Of a stretch of 64,000 nt of DNA, positions 9,386 through 18,066 are shown in pieces. Each line of letters begins with the position of its first letter. Position 1 is the first letter of the stretch. The stretch is from Castellaniella ginsengisoli. GTDB taxonomy: Bacteria; Pseudomonadota; Gammaproteobacteria; Burkholderiales; Burkholderiaceae_B. The stretch lies in assembly GCF_039523235.1 (NCBI RefSeq), contig NZ_BAAAEX010000010.1. One strand, written 5' to 3'. The notes beneath the pieces are model-generated. The model did not search any database, was not told the origin of the DNA, and worked only from the letters and a program-made list of their open reading frames with translations. The translations under genes and the position numbers were made by a program.

Positions 9386-10098
9386 AGATCGAAAACCTGG
9401 AAGCCGGCTATGGCAAGGTCAAGGTGCTGCATGGCATCAGTCTGGACGTGCCCGCCGGCAAGGTCGTGACGCTGATCGGGTCCAACGGCGCGGGCAAGAC
9501 GACCACCATGCGGGCCATCTCCGGCATGCTGCGTCCTTCGGCGGGCACCATCGCCCTGGGGGGGCGGCAGATTCAGGGGCTGGAATCCCACCGCATCGCC
9601 CGGCTGGGCCTGGCGCATTCCCCCGAAGGCCGGCGCGTCTTTCCCACGCTGAGCGTCACCGACAACCTGTTGCTGGGGGCCTTTCCCCGCCTGACGGGCA
9701 GCCGCACGCGCGGCGACGTGGCGCGCGACCTGAATCGCGCCCTGGAACTGTTTCCCCGCCTCAGCGAACGGCGCACGCAACTGGCGGGCACGCTCTCGGG
9801 CGGCGAACAGCAGATGCTCGCCATGGCGCGCGCCGTCATGCTCAACCCCGAGGTCGTGCTGCTGGACGAGCCGTCCATGGGGCTGGCGCCCATTCTGGTC
9901 GACGAGGTCTTCCGCATCATTTCGCGCCTGAAGTCCGAGGGCGTGACGATGCTGCTGGTAGAGCAGTTCGCAGCGGCGGCGCTGGCCGTGGCCGACTACG
10001 GCTACGTGCTGGAAAACGGCCGCATCGCCATCGAAGGCCCGGCGCAGAAACTGCGCAGCGATCCCGCCGTGGCGGCGGCCTATCTGGGCGGGCACTAG
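9379..10098 (+). CDS. livF: Branched-chain amino-acid-type ABC transporter ATPase LivF
   Basis: Second ATPase of the first transporter, 239 residues. It has Walker A GSNGAGKT (34-41), the ABC signature LSGGEQQ (from 139), Walker B VLLLDEPSMGL (Asp 163) and the LivF-typical ending in AAYLGGH. The ATG overlaps the 3' end of the fused livMG gene, so translation is probably coupled. It ends only 7 bases from the convergent Crp/Fnr-type gene, and no clear terminator fits between them. Confidence 0.94.
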   Translation: MLKIENLEAGYGKVKVLHGISLDVPAGKVVTLIGSNGAGKTTTMRAISGMLRPSAGTIALGGRQIQGLESHRIARLGLAHSPEGRRVFPTLSVTDNLLLGAFPRLTGSRTRGDVARDLNRALELFPRLSERRTQLAGTLSGGEQQMLAMARAVMLNPEVVLLDEPSMGLAPILVDEVFRIISRLKSEGVTMLLVEQFAAAALAVADYGYVLENGRIAIEGPAQKLRSDPAVAAAYLGGH

Positions 10099-10105
10099 CC
10101 GCGCC

Positions 10106-10780
10106 TTAGATCCCGTAGTGTTTCAAGCCGTCCAGGTCCAGCACCTGGACGGCGCCGTATTCGATCTTCAGCAAGGCCGCCGCTTCCAGCGTGCGCAGGG
10201 CCTGGTTGGTGCGCTGGCGCGAGATGCGCGCCAGATAGCCGATTTCTTCCTGCGTGATTTCCAGGCGCATGGAATTGCCCGGATACAGCAGCGGATTGAA
10301 CAGTTCCGCCAGGCAGCGCGCCACGCGGGCGTCGGGCGCCAGGAGGCGGTCGTATTCGGCCTTGCCGATGAACTGCGCCACGCGTTCGTTGAGCTGGTGC
10401 AGCAGATAGCGGTTGAACGGGATGCTGGCGTCCAGCAGCCAGTAGAACGTGTCGCCGCGCAGGCGGGCGATGGTGCTGCGGCGCAGGGCGATGATGTCGT
10501 ATTTGCGGGCTTCTCTTTTCAGCAGCGAGCCCTCGCCGATCCAGCCGCCGGCGGGCACGCCGGTCAGGGAGGCCAGCTTGCCGTCGGCGTTGCCCACCGA
10601 GACCTTCACCAGCCCGTCGAGCACGCCGATCCAGGCGCAGGCGATCACGCCCTTGTGCTCGACGATGGTGCCGGCCTCGACGTGCGCCACGGCGGTGTCC
10701 CGCAGGACGCGCGCCTGCTGCGCATCGTCGAGCAGATCGAACCAGGCGGCGCGCGCCGGCAAAGCCTGAGTCAGGTTCAT
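10106..10780 (-). CDS. Crp/Fnr-family transcriptional regulator
   Basis: A 224-residue regulator with an N-terminal cyclic-nucleotide-binding-type beta barrel (about residues 20-120) and a C-terminal winged helix (about 150-220) with ITQEEIGYLARISRQRTNQ as the recognition region. The FNR N-terminal cysteine cluster is absent, so it is not an oxygen-sensing FNR. It is convergent to livF and divergent from the ligase/transporter cluster that starts at 10929. It is therefore a good candidate regulator of that cluster, perhaps responding to a CoA ester or organic acid (inference). Confidence 0.88.
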   Translation of the reverse strand: MNLTQALPARAAWFDLLDDAQQARVLRDTAVAHVEAGTIVEHKGVIACAWIGVLDGLVKVSVGNADGKLASLTGVPAGGWIGEGSLLKREARKYDIIALRRSTIARLRGDTFYWLLDASIPFNRYLLHQLNERVAQFIGKAEYDRLLAPDARVARCLAELFNPLLYPGNSMRLEITQEEIGYLARISRQRTNQALRTLEAAALLKIEYGAVQVLDLDGLKHYGI

Positions 10781-10816
10781 GGGGACTTACCCTAGATCGA
10801 GATCGAATGTCATATG

Positions 10817-10862
10817 TGCGACAGTCGGGGAGGGATGGCAGCCTGTACCTTAGTCTGCGACA
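10817..10862. promoter_or_regulatory. Candidate operator: paired TGCGACA direct repeats
   Basis: The 148-base divergent region between the Crp/Fnr-type gene and the ligase gene holds two copies of TGCGACA (10817-10823 and 10856-10862), 39 bases apart, close to a whole number of helical turns. The first lies in TGTC-N8-GACA. No canonical Crp (TGTGA-N6-TCACA) or FNR (TTGAT-N4-ATCAA) site is visible. Calling this an operator is inference from position and repetition. Confidence 0.3.
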
Positions 10863-10928
10863 CCGCCCCTCAAAGGCGCACTGAAGGCCCTGCGCACCGC
10901 AGGCTGTATGCAAGGCCGAGGAGACATC

Positions 10929-12890
10929 ATGGTACAGGAAACCACCGCCGCGACGACGTTCCCCGCACTGCTGATGCACCATGCCCGGGTGCGCGGCGCG
11001 CGTCCGGCGATCCGGGAAAAGGATCTGGGCATCTGGCAGACGCTGACCTGGGCGCAGGTGGCGGCCGAGGTCCGGCGCGTGGCCTCGGGGCTGGCCGATC
11101 TGGGCGTCGTGGCGGGCGAGCATGTCGCCGTCGTCGGCGAGAACCGCCCCCGCCTGTACATGGCGATGATGGCGGCCCAGTGCCTGGGCGCCATCCCCGT
11201 GCCGCTCTACCAGGACGCCGTGGCCGAGGAAATGGCCTTTGTGCTCCAGGACGCCGAGGTGGGCGTGGTGGTGGCCGAGGACCAGGAGCAGGTCGACAAG
11301 ATGCTTGAAGTCTCCGGGCGCTGCCCGGCCCTGCGCCATGTCGTCTACGACGATCCGCGCGGCCTGCGCCACTACGACGATGCGCGCCTGCTGGCCTGGG
11401 ATGCCTTGCTGGCGCGCGGCGATGCGCGCGCAGGGCGGCAGCCCGAGGAACTCGATGGCCGTATGGCCGCGATCGGGCCGCAGGATACGGCGGCGATGTT
11501 CTATACCTCCGGGACCACCGGCAAGCCCAAGGGCGTGGTGCTCAGCCACCATGCGCTCATCGACCGGGCGCGGGCCATCGAGCAGTTCGAGGGCCTGACC
11601 GACCGCGAAGACGTGCTGGCTTACCTGCCGCCCGCCTGGATCGGGCAGAACATGTTTTCCTACACCCAGTTCCTGACCACGGGCTTCACCGTCAACCATC
11701 CCGAATCGCCCGAAACCGTGTCGATCGACATGCGCGATATCGGTCCCACCTATTATTTCGCGCCGCCGCGCGTGCTCGAAGGCCTGCTGACGCACGTCAC
11801 GATCCGCATGGAGGACGCCGGCCGCTTCAAGCGCTGGCTGTACCGCCAGGCGATGGGCGTGGCCCGCAGGGTAGGGGCGGGCATCCTGGACGGCCGTGCG
11901 GACGTCAGCCTGTCCGACCGCCTGAAATACGCGTTGGGCGACCTGCTGATCTACGGCCCGCTGCGCAACACCCTGGGCATGAGCCGGGTGCGCGTGGCCT
12001 ATACGGCGGGCGAAGCCATCGGCCCCGATCTGTTCGTCTTCTACCGCTCCATCGGCATCAACCTGAAGCAGCTCTACGGTTCCACCGAGACCTCGGTCTT
12101 CGTCTGCGTCCAGGCCAATGGCCAGGTGCGCGACGACACGGTCGGCCCGCCTTGCGAGGGCGTGGACATCCGCGTGGCCGACAACGGCGAGATCCAGTTG
12201 CGCAGTCCGGGGCTGTTCTCCGGGTACTACCGCAACCCGCAGGCGACGGCCGAGTCCTACACGGAAGACGGCTGGTATCACACCGGCGACGCGGGCTACC
12301 TGGACACCGACGGCCAACTGAAGATCATCGATCGCGCCAAGGACGTCGGCCACCTGGCCGATGGCAGTCTGTTTGCGCCGAAATACATCGAAAACAAACT
12401 GAAGTTCTTCTCCTTCATCAAAGAAGCCGTGGCCTTCGGGGCGGACCGCCCCGAGGTCTGCGCCTTCATCAACATCGACCTGGAGGCCGTGGGCAATTGG
12501 GCCGAGCGCCGCGGCCTGCCCTATGCCGGCTACACCGATCTGGCCGGCAAGGACGAGGTCTACGACCTGATCCGGGACTGCGTCGAGCAGGTCAATGCCG
12601 ACCTGGCGCAAGATCCGAAGCTGGCGGCTTCGCAGGTCAGCCGCTTTCTCATCCTGCACAAGGAGCTGGACCCGGACGACGATGAACTCACCCGCACCCG
12701 CAAAGTCCGCCGCGCCTTCATCGCACAGAAGTACGCCGTGCTGGTCGAGGCCCTGTTCGCGGGCCGGTCGAGCCAGTTCATCGAAACCGAGGTCAAGTTC
12801 GAGGACGGCCGCACCGGCCATATCTCCGCCGACCTGCGCATCGAGTCCGCGGCCGTCACGCCGCCCGAACCGCTGAAAAAGGTAGCCTGA
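10929..12890 (+). CDS. AMP-dependent acyl-CoA synthetase (long-chain/aryl acid-CoA ligase family)
   Basis: Adenylate-forming enzyme of 653 residues that would convert a carboxylic acid to its CoA thioester through an acyl-AMP. The nucleotide loop YTSGTTGKPKG is intact at 192-202, followed by YGSTE and the GWYHTGDAGYLD motif. The ATG at 10929 is preferred over an in-frame one at 10908 because GAGGAG sits five bases upstream of it. It opens a Liv-type transporter operon, with livG starting at the next base after its stop. Substrate is unknown; the context suggests that the imported acid is activated on entry. Confidence 0.9.
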   Translation: MVQETTAATTFPALLMHHARVRGARPAIREKDLGIWQTLTWAQVAAEVRRVASGLADLGVVAGEHVAVVGENRPRLYMAMMAAQCLGAIPVPLYQDAVAEEMAFVLQDAEVGVVVAEDQEQVDKMLEVSGRCPALRHVVYDDPRGLRHYDDARLLAWDALLARGDARAGRQPEELDGRMAAIGPQDTAAMFYTSGTTGKPKGVVLSHHALIDRARAIEQFEGLTDREDVLAYLPPAWIGQNMFSYTQFLTTGFTVNHPESPETVSIDMRDIGPTYYFAPPRVLEGLLTHVTIRMEDAGRFKRWLYRQAMGVARRVGAGILDGRADVSLSDRLKYALGDLLIYGPLRNTLGMSRVRVAYTAGEAIGPDLFVFYRSIGINLKQLYGSTETSVFVCVQANGQVRDDTVGPPCEGVDIRVADNGEIQLRSPGLFSGYYRNPQATAESYTEDGWYHTGDAGYLDTDGQLKIIDRAKDVGHLADGSLFAPKYIENKLKFFSFIKEAVAFGADRPEVCAFINIDLEAVGNWAERRGLPYAGYTDLAGKDEVYDLIRDCVEQVNADLAQDPKLAASQVSRFLILHKELDPDDDELTRTRKVRRAFIAQKYAVLVEALFAGRSSQFIETEVKFEDGRTGHISADLRIESAAVTPPEPLKKVA

Positions 12891-13721
12891 ATGACCCAGA
12901 TGGCAACACAGCAGGCGCCGACGGACGGCGCCCCGGCCCGGACCGCCCGCATCGGCGACGTGATCCTGGACCTGCAGAACATTTCCCTGTCTTTCGGTGG
13001 CGTCAAGGCGCTCACGGACATTTCCTTCGATGTGCGCGAACACGAGATCCGCGCCATCATCGGCCCCAACGGCGCGGGCAAGAGCTCGATGCTGAACGTC
13101 ATCAACGGCGTCTATACGCCCCAGGAAGGCCGCATTCTGCTGCAGGACCAGCAGTTCGCCCGGATGAATCCGCGCCGCGCCGCCGAGATGGGCATCGCCC
13201 GCACCTTCCAGAACCTGGCTTTGTTCAAGGGCATGAGCGTGCTCGACAACATCATGACGGGCCGCAACCTGCGCATGAAAAGCGGCGTGCTGGCGCAGGC
13301 GCTGCGGCTGGGCTCGGCCGAGCGCGAAGAAATCGCCCACCGCGAGGTGGTGGAGAACATCATCGACTTTCTGGAAATCCAGGCCTGGCGCAAGACCCCG
13401 GTCGGGCGTCTGCCCTACGGCCTGCAGAAGCGCGTGGACCTGGGCCGCGCGCTGGCCATGGAGCCGCGCATCCTGCTGCTCGACGAGCCGATGGCGGGGA
13501 TGAACATCGAAGAAAAACAGGACATGAGCCGCTACATCCTCGATGTGAACGACGAGTACGGCACCACGATCGTGCTGATCGAGCACGACATGGGCGTGGT
13601 CATGGATATTTCCGACCGGGTTGTGGTGCTCGACTACGGCCGCAAGATCGGCGATGGCGCGCCCGACGAGGTGCGCAGCAACCCCGAGGTCATCCGGGCT
13701 TACCTGGGCGCCAGCCACTAG
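12891..13721 (+). CDS. livG: ABC transporter ATPase LivG (second cluster)
   Basis: ATPase of 276 residues with Walker A GPNGAGKSS (from residue 58), the family-typical signature-like region RLPYGLQKRVDLGRAL and Walker B ILLLDEPMAGM. A polar extension of about 20 residues precedes the domain. The ATG follows the ligase stop directly (TGAATG), so translation is probably coupled. It pairs with the livF gene at 17225, which lies at the far end of the cluster. Confidence 0.93.
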   Translation: MTQMATQQAPTDGAPARTARIGDVILDLQNISLSFGGVKALTDISFDVREHEIRAIIGPNGAGKSSMLNVINGVYTPQEGRILLQDQQFARMNPRRAAEMGIARTFQNLALFKGMSVLDNIMTGRNLRMKSGVLAQALRLGSAEREEIAHREVVENIIDFLEIQAWRKTPVGRLPYGLQKRVDLGRALAMEPRILLLDEPMAGMNIEEKQDMSRYILDVNDEYGTTIVLIEHDMGVVMDISDRVVVLDYGRKIGDGAPDEVRSNPEVIRAYLGASH

Positions 13722-13749
13722 GGCCGGCCGCGCCATTCAAGGAGTCGCA

Positions 13750-14679
13750 ATGGGATTCTTTCTGGAAACAGTGATCGGCGGCCTGATGAGCGGCATGCTC
13801 TATGCCCTGGTGGCCCTGGGCTTCGTGCTGATCTTCAAGGCCTCGGGGGTGTTCAATTTCGCCCAGGGCGCCATGGTGCTGATCGCGGCGCTGGCCATGG
13901 CGCGCCTGTCGGGCTGGCTCAATGACTGGCTGGGGGGCGGATCGCCGGTACTGGCCAATTTGCTGGCCTTCGTCCTCAGCGCCCTGTTCATGTGGCTGAT
14001 CGCCGTGCTGGTCGAGCGCCTGGTGCTGCGGCACCTGGTCAACCAGGAGGCCACCACGCTGCTGATGGCCACCATCGGCACCAGCTATTTCCTGGATGGC
14101 ATCGGCCAGATCCTGTTCGGCAGCTCGGTGTATTCGATCGACGTGGGCATGCCCAAGGACCCGGTCATCGTGCTCGATTCCGTATTCGAGAGCGGCGTGC
14201 TGATCAGCCTCGAAGACCTGACGGCCGCCGTCGTCGCCGCGGTGCTGGTGGCGGTGCTGGCCTTCTTCTTCCAGTACACCACGGTGGGCCGGGCGCTGCG
14301 CGCCGTGGCCGACGACCATCAGGCGGCGCAGTCGGTGGGCATCCCCCTGAACCGCATCTGGGTGGTGGTCTGGACAGTCGCCGGGCTGGTGGCCCTGGTC
14401 ACGGGCATCGTCTGGGGATCGAAGTTCGGCGTGCAGTTCACCTTGTCCACGGCCGCGCTGCGGGCCTTGCCGGTGGTGATCCTGGGCGGCCTGACCTCGG
14501 TGCCCGGCGCCATCGTCGGCGGCCTCATCATCGGGGTGGGCGAGAAACTGTCCGAGGTTTACCTGGGGCCTTTCGTGGGCGGCGGCATCGAGATCTGGTT
14601 CGCCTATGTGCTGTCCCTGGTGTTCCTGCTGTTCCGGCCCCAGGGCCTGTTCGGCGAAAAAATCATCGACCGCGTCTAG
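13750..14679 (+). CDS. livH: ABC transporter permease LivH (second cluster)
   Basis: Inner-membrane permease of 309 residues starting MGFFLETVIGGLMSGMLYAL, with the LivH hallmark FKASGVFNFAQGAMVL and the cytoplasmic GGLTSVPGAIVGGLIIGVGE loop. GGAG precedes the ATG by five bases. It follows livG by 28 bases and precedes livM by 16. It is clearly diverged from the LivH of the first cluster, so the two clusters are not a recent duplication. Confidence 0.93.
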   Translation: MGFFLETVIGGLMSGMLYALVALGFVLIFKASGVFNFAQGAMVLIAALAMARLSGWLNDWLGGGSPVLANLLAFVLSALFMWLIAVLVERLVLRHLVNQEATTLLMATIGTSYFLDGIGQILFGSSVYSIDVGMPKDPVIVLDSVFESGVLISLEDLTAAVVAAVLVAVLAFFFQYTTVGRALRAVADDHQAAQSVGIPLNRIWVVVWTVAGLVALVTGIVWGSKFGVQFTLSTAALRALPVVILGGLTSVPGAIVGGLIIGVGEKLSEVYLGPFVGGGIEIWFAYVLSLVFLLFRPQGLFGEKIIDRV

Positions 14680-14695
14680 ATAGGGGCAGCCATCC

Positions 14696-15757
14696 ATGTT
14701 CTATCGTGAAAACGGCCAGTTCAAGAGCACCTACCGATCGGATCAGCAGATCTTTCCGATCCGCCAGGACCGCTGGTTCATCGGCGCCCTGCTGCTCGTC
14801 GCCTTCGTCGCCGTCCCGCTGAGCGCGTCGGACTACTTCCTGCAGGCGATCTTCATCCCCTTCCTGATCCTGTCGCTGGCCGCCATCGGCCTGAACATCC
14901 TGGTCGGCTATTGCGGCCAGATTTCCATCGGCTCGGGCGCCTTCATGGCGGTGGGCGCCTACGCCGCCTGGAACTTCGGCGTGCGGCTGGATCTGCCGCT
15001 GGTGATCCAGATCCTGCTGGGCGGCGTGTTCGCCACGCTGGCCGGCGTGGTGTTCGGTGTGCCCAGCCTGCGCATCCGCGGCCTGTACCTGGCCGTGACG
15101 ACGCTGGCCGCGCAGTTCTTCATGGACTGGGCCTTTCTGCGCATTCCCTATTTCACCAATTATTCGTCCTCGGGCAACGTCTCCGTGCCGGCCCTCGAAG
15201 CCTTCGGCCTGCCGGTGGTCTCGCCCGTGCAGAAATACCTGTTCGTCCTGTGTTTCGTGGCGGTCATCGGCCTGCTGGCCAAGAATCTGGTGCGCGGCGC
15301 CATCGGCCGGCAGTGGATGGCGATCCGCGACATGGACGTGGCCGCAGCCGTCATCGGCATCCGGCCGGTGTACGCCAAGCTCACCGCTTTCGCCGTCAGT
15401 TCCTTCATCATCGGCGTGGCGGGCGCCCTGTGGGCCTACATCCACCTGGGCTCCTGGGAACCCCTGGCCTTCGACCTGAACCGCTCGCTGCAGTTGCTGT
15501 TCATCATCATCATCGGCGGCCTGGGCTCCATCATCGGCAGTTTTTTCGGCGCGGCCTTCATGGTGCTGGTGCCGGTGCTGCTGACCAACGTGCCCCACTG
15601 GCTGGGTTTGAGCATCCCGGTGGACGTGGCCTCGCACATCGAACACATGGTTTTCGGCTTCCTGATCGTCTTCTTTCTGATCGCGGAGCCGCATGGCCTG
15701 GCCAGGCTGTGGAGCATCGCCAAGGAAAAACTCAGGATCTGGCCGTTCCCTCACTGA
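14696..15757 (+). CDS. livM: ABC transporter permease LivM (second cluster)
   Basis: Inner-membrane permease of 353 residues. It has the LivM motif YCGQISIGSGAFMAVGAYAA and the conserved GGLGSIIGSFFGAAF segment near the end. A roughly 30-residue hydrophilic N-terminus (MFYRENGQFKSTY...) precedes the first membrane helix; this extension is seen in transporters of this sub-group. Unlike the first cluster, the permease is not fused to an ATPase. Confidence 0.93.
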   Translation: MFYRENGQFKSTYRSDQQIFPIRQDRWFIGALLLVAFVAVPLSASDYFLQAIFIPFLILSLAAIGLNILVGYCGQISIGSGAFMAVGAYAAWNFGVRLDLPLVIQILLGGVFATLAGVVFGVPSLRIRGLYLAVTTLAAQFFMDWAFLRIPYFTNYSSSGNVSVPALEAFGLPVVSPVQKYLFVLCFVAVIGLLAKNLVRGAIGRQWMAIRDMDVAAAVIGIRPVYAKLTAFAVSSFIIGVAGALWAYIHLGSWEPLAFDLNRSLQLLFIIIIGGLGSIIGSFFGAAFMVLVPVLLTNVPHWLGLSIPVDVASHIEHMVFGFLIVFFLIAEPHGLARLWSIAKEKLRIWPFPH

Positions 15758-15837
15758 GGGGGCTTTCGGGGCGGCGTTCCATCGGACCCGTTCTTTGTTG
15801 ACACGATAGGTGCCACACGCACCAGGAGGAGCTACAA

Positions 15838-17169
15838 ATGAAGCATGCACTGACGAAGACCGCCGCCACCGCCTTGCTGGCCGCCGTCGGATTCACCGGA
15901 GTCGCCGGTACAGCGCAGGCCGCCGAGGAGCAATTCATTCCTCTGCTGGTCTACCGGACCGGCTCGTTTGCCCCGCTCGGCATTCCCTGGGCCAACGGCA
16001 AGATCGACTATCTCAAGCTCGTCAACGAGCGCGACGGAGGCGTCAACGGCGTCAAGATCGTCTACGAGGAATGCGAGACCTCTTATTCCACCGACAAGGG
16101 CGTGGAATGCTACGAGCGCCTGAAGAACAAGAATGGCGGGGCCTCCGGCTTCGATACGCAATCCACGGGCATCACCTTCGCCGTGACCGACAAGGCCATC
16201 GTCGATGGGCAGCCGGTGATCACGGTGGGCTACGGCCTGTCGCAATCGGCCGATGGCCGGGTCTTCAAGTGGAACTTCCCGCTGCTGGGCACGTACTGGA
16301 CGGCGGCCGACGTCATGATCCAGGACATCGCCAAGAAGCTGGGCGGCGAAGACAAGCTCAAGGGCAAGAAGATCGCCCTGATCTACCACGACTCCCCCTT
16401 TGGCAAAGAACCCATCCCGCTGCTGCAGGAACGCGCCAAGGACAATGGCTTCGACCTGCAGCTCTATCCGGTGGCCGCCCCGGGGGTGGAGCAGAAATCC
16501 ACCTGGCTGCAGATCCGCAAGAACCGTCCCGATTACGTGATTCTCTGGAGCGCCGGGATCATGACCCCGACGGCCATTCGCGAAGCGCAGGGCGTGGGCT
16601 ATCCGCGCGACAAAATGTACGGTATCTGGTGGGCCAGTTCCGAGACCGACGTCAACGACCTGGGCGATGTGGCCAAGGGCTACAACGGCATCACCATCCA
16701 GAACAGCGCGGAACACGGCCGGGTGCACGAGGACGTGAAGAAATACGTCTACGACAAGGGCGAGGGCGCCGACAAGGATGGCACCACGTTCGGGTCGCTT
16801 GCCTACACGCGCGGCATGATGATCTCCATGCTGCAGGTCGAGGCCATCCGCACCGCCCAGGAGAAATTCGGCAAGGGCAAGCACATGACGCCCGAGCAGG
16901 TGCGCTGGGGGTATGAAAACCTGAACCTGGACCAGGCCCGCCTGGAAGAACTGGGCTTTGCCAAGCTGATGCGGCCGGTGAAGACTTCGTGCGAGAACCA
17001 CATGGGCGACGACTGGGCGCGCATCATCCAGTGGGACGGCAAGAAGTTCAATGTCGTGTCCGACTGGTACCAGTCCAATCCGAAGTACGTGCAGCCGCTG
17101 GTGAAATCCCTGGGCGACAAGTACGCCGCCGAGAAGAAACTGCCGACGCGCGACTGCGCGGCCGAGTAA
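15838..17169 (+). CDS. ABC transporter substrate-binding protein (second cluster)
   Basis: Periplasmic HAAT-family receptor of 443 residues, longer than classic LivK (about 370). The signal peptide has a basic start MKHALTKTAATALLAAVG and ends at AQA near residue 28. The mature protein begins EEQFIPLLVYRTGSFAPLG. Four cysteines (ECETSYSTDKGVECYE, SCENH and near the C-terminus) could form disulfides. An AGGAGGAG ribosome-binding site precedes the ATG. The neighbouring ligases suggest a carboxylic acid ligand rather than a standard amino acid (inference). Confidence 0.9.
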   Translation: MKHALTKTAATALLAAVGFTGVAGTAQAAEEQFIPLLVYRTGSFAPLGIPWANGKIDYLKLVNERDGGVNGVKIVYEECETSYSTDKGVECYERLKNKNGGASGFDTQSTGITFAVTDKAIVDGQPVITVGYGLSQSADGRVFKWNFPLLGTYWTAADVMIQDIAKKLGGEDKLKGKKIALIYHDSPFGKEPIPLLQERAKDNGFDLQLYPVAAPGVEQKSTWLQIRKNRPDYVILWSAGIMTPTAIREAQGVGYPRDKMYGIWWASSETDVNDLGDVAKGYNGITIQNSAEHGRVHEDVKKYVYDKGEGADKDGTTFGSLAYTRGMMISMLQVEAIRTAQEKFGKGKHMTPEQVRWGYENLNLDQARLEELGFAKLMRPVKTSCENHMGDDWARIIQWDGKKFNVVSDWYQSNPKYVQPLVKSLGDKYAAEKKLPTRDCAAE

Positions 17170-17178
17170 GCCGTGCCG

Positions 17179-17194
17179 GGGCCGGGTCCGGCCC
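17179..17194 (+). repeat. Hairpin between binding-protein gene and livF
   Basis: GGGCCGG and CCGGCCC are separated by GT, so the real loop is probably four bases with a six-pair stem. It lies in the 55-base gap between the binding-protein stop and the livF start. It may stabilise the 3' end of the binding-protein message; there is no T-run. Confidence 0.45.
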
Positions 17195-17224
17195 TGCCCT
17201 GCCCGGCTCCTGGGAGAGGAAACC

Positions 17225-18052
17225 ATGGATAGCGCACAGGCGTCCGAACCCGCGGTGCTGTTGAATGTCAACGGCATCGAGGTCATCTACAACCACGTCA
17301 TCCTCGTGCTCAAGGGCGTGTCCCTGGTCGTGCCCGAGGGCAGGATCGTGGCGCTGCTGGGCGCCAACGGCGCCGGCAAGACCACGACCTTGCGGGCGAT
17401 CTCCAACCTGCTGCGCGGAGAGCGCGGCGAGGTCACCAAGGGCGAAATCGAATATCGCGGGGAGCGCATCGAATCTCTGTCGCCGGCCGATCTGGTGCAG
17501 CGCGGCGTGATCCAGGTCATGGAAGGCCGCCATTGCTTCGCTCACCTGAGCATCGAGGAAAACCTGCTGACGGGCGCCTATACGCGGCGCCTGGGGCGGG
17601 CCGACCTGGATGCCGCTCTGGAGCGGGTCTACCGTTATTTTCCGCGCCTGAAGCAGCGCCGGAAGACGCAAGCGGGCTATACGTCCGGCGGCGAACAACA
17701 GATGGCGGCCATTGGCCGCGCCCTGATGGCCGACCCGCGCATGATCTTGCTGGATGAGCCTTCGATGGGCCTGGCGCCGCAGATCGTCGAGGAAATCTTC
17801 GAGATCGTGCGCGACCTGAACCAGCGCGAGGGGGTGAGTTTTCTGCTGGCGGAGCAAAACACCAACGTGGCCTTGCGCTACGCGGACTACGGCTACATCC
17901 TGGAAAACGGCCGCGTGATGATGGATGGCGCCGCCCGCTCGCTGGCCGAGAACGAGGATGTCAAGGAATTCTATCTGGGCGTCTCGGGAGCGGGCCGCAC
18001 CAGCTTCCGCGAAACCAAGTTCTACCGTCGGCGCAAGCGCTGGCTGGCCTGA
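17225..18052 (+). CDS. livF: ABC transporter ATPase LivF (second cluster)
   Basis: ATPase of 275 residues with Walker A GANGAGKTT, an ABC signature diverged to TSGGEQQ, and Walker B MILLDEPSMGL. After the normal LivF end (FYLGVSG, about residue 255) there is an extra C-terminal tail of about 20 residues ending FYRRRKRWLA, strongly basic. The ribosome-binding site is GAGAGGA. It is 14 bases from the PaaK-like gene, so they share a transcript. Confidence 0.93.
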   Translation: MDSAQASEPAVLLNVNGIEVIYNHVILVLKGVSLVVPEGRIVALLGANGAGKTTTLRAISNLLRGERGEVTKGEIEYRGERIESLSPADLVQRGVIQVMEGRHCFAHLSIEENLLTGAYTRRLGRADLDAALERVYRYFPRLKQRRKTQAGYTSGGEQQMAAIGRALMADPRMILLDEPSMGLAPQIVEEIFEIVRDLNQREGVSFLLAEQNTNVALRYADYGYILENGRVMMDGAARSLAENEDVKEFYLGVSGAGRTSFRETKFYRRRKRWLA

Positions 18053-18066
18053 TACGGGGGAATGGC

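Noticed and set aside
10095..13736. A very long open frame on the minus strand opposite the ligase and livG (over 1200 codons)
   Set aside because: It is the antisense shadow of real genes in high-GC DNA. It has biased composition rich in His, Gln, Ala and Arg, and no domain; it merely runs into the Crp/Fnr-type gene region in another frame.
15798..15803. Perfect TTGACA (-35 consensus) upstream of the second binding-protein gene
   Set aside because: No acceptable -10 lies 16-18 bases downstream, and the ribosome-binding site would fall there instead.
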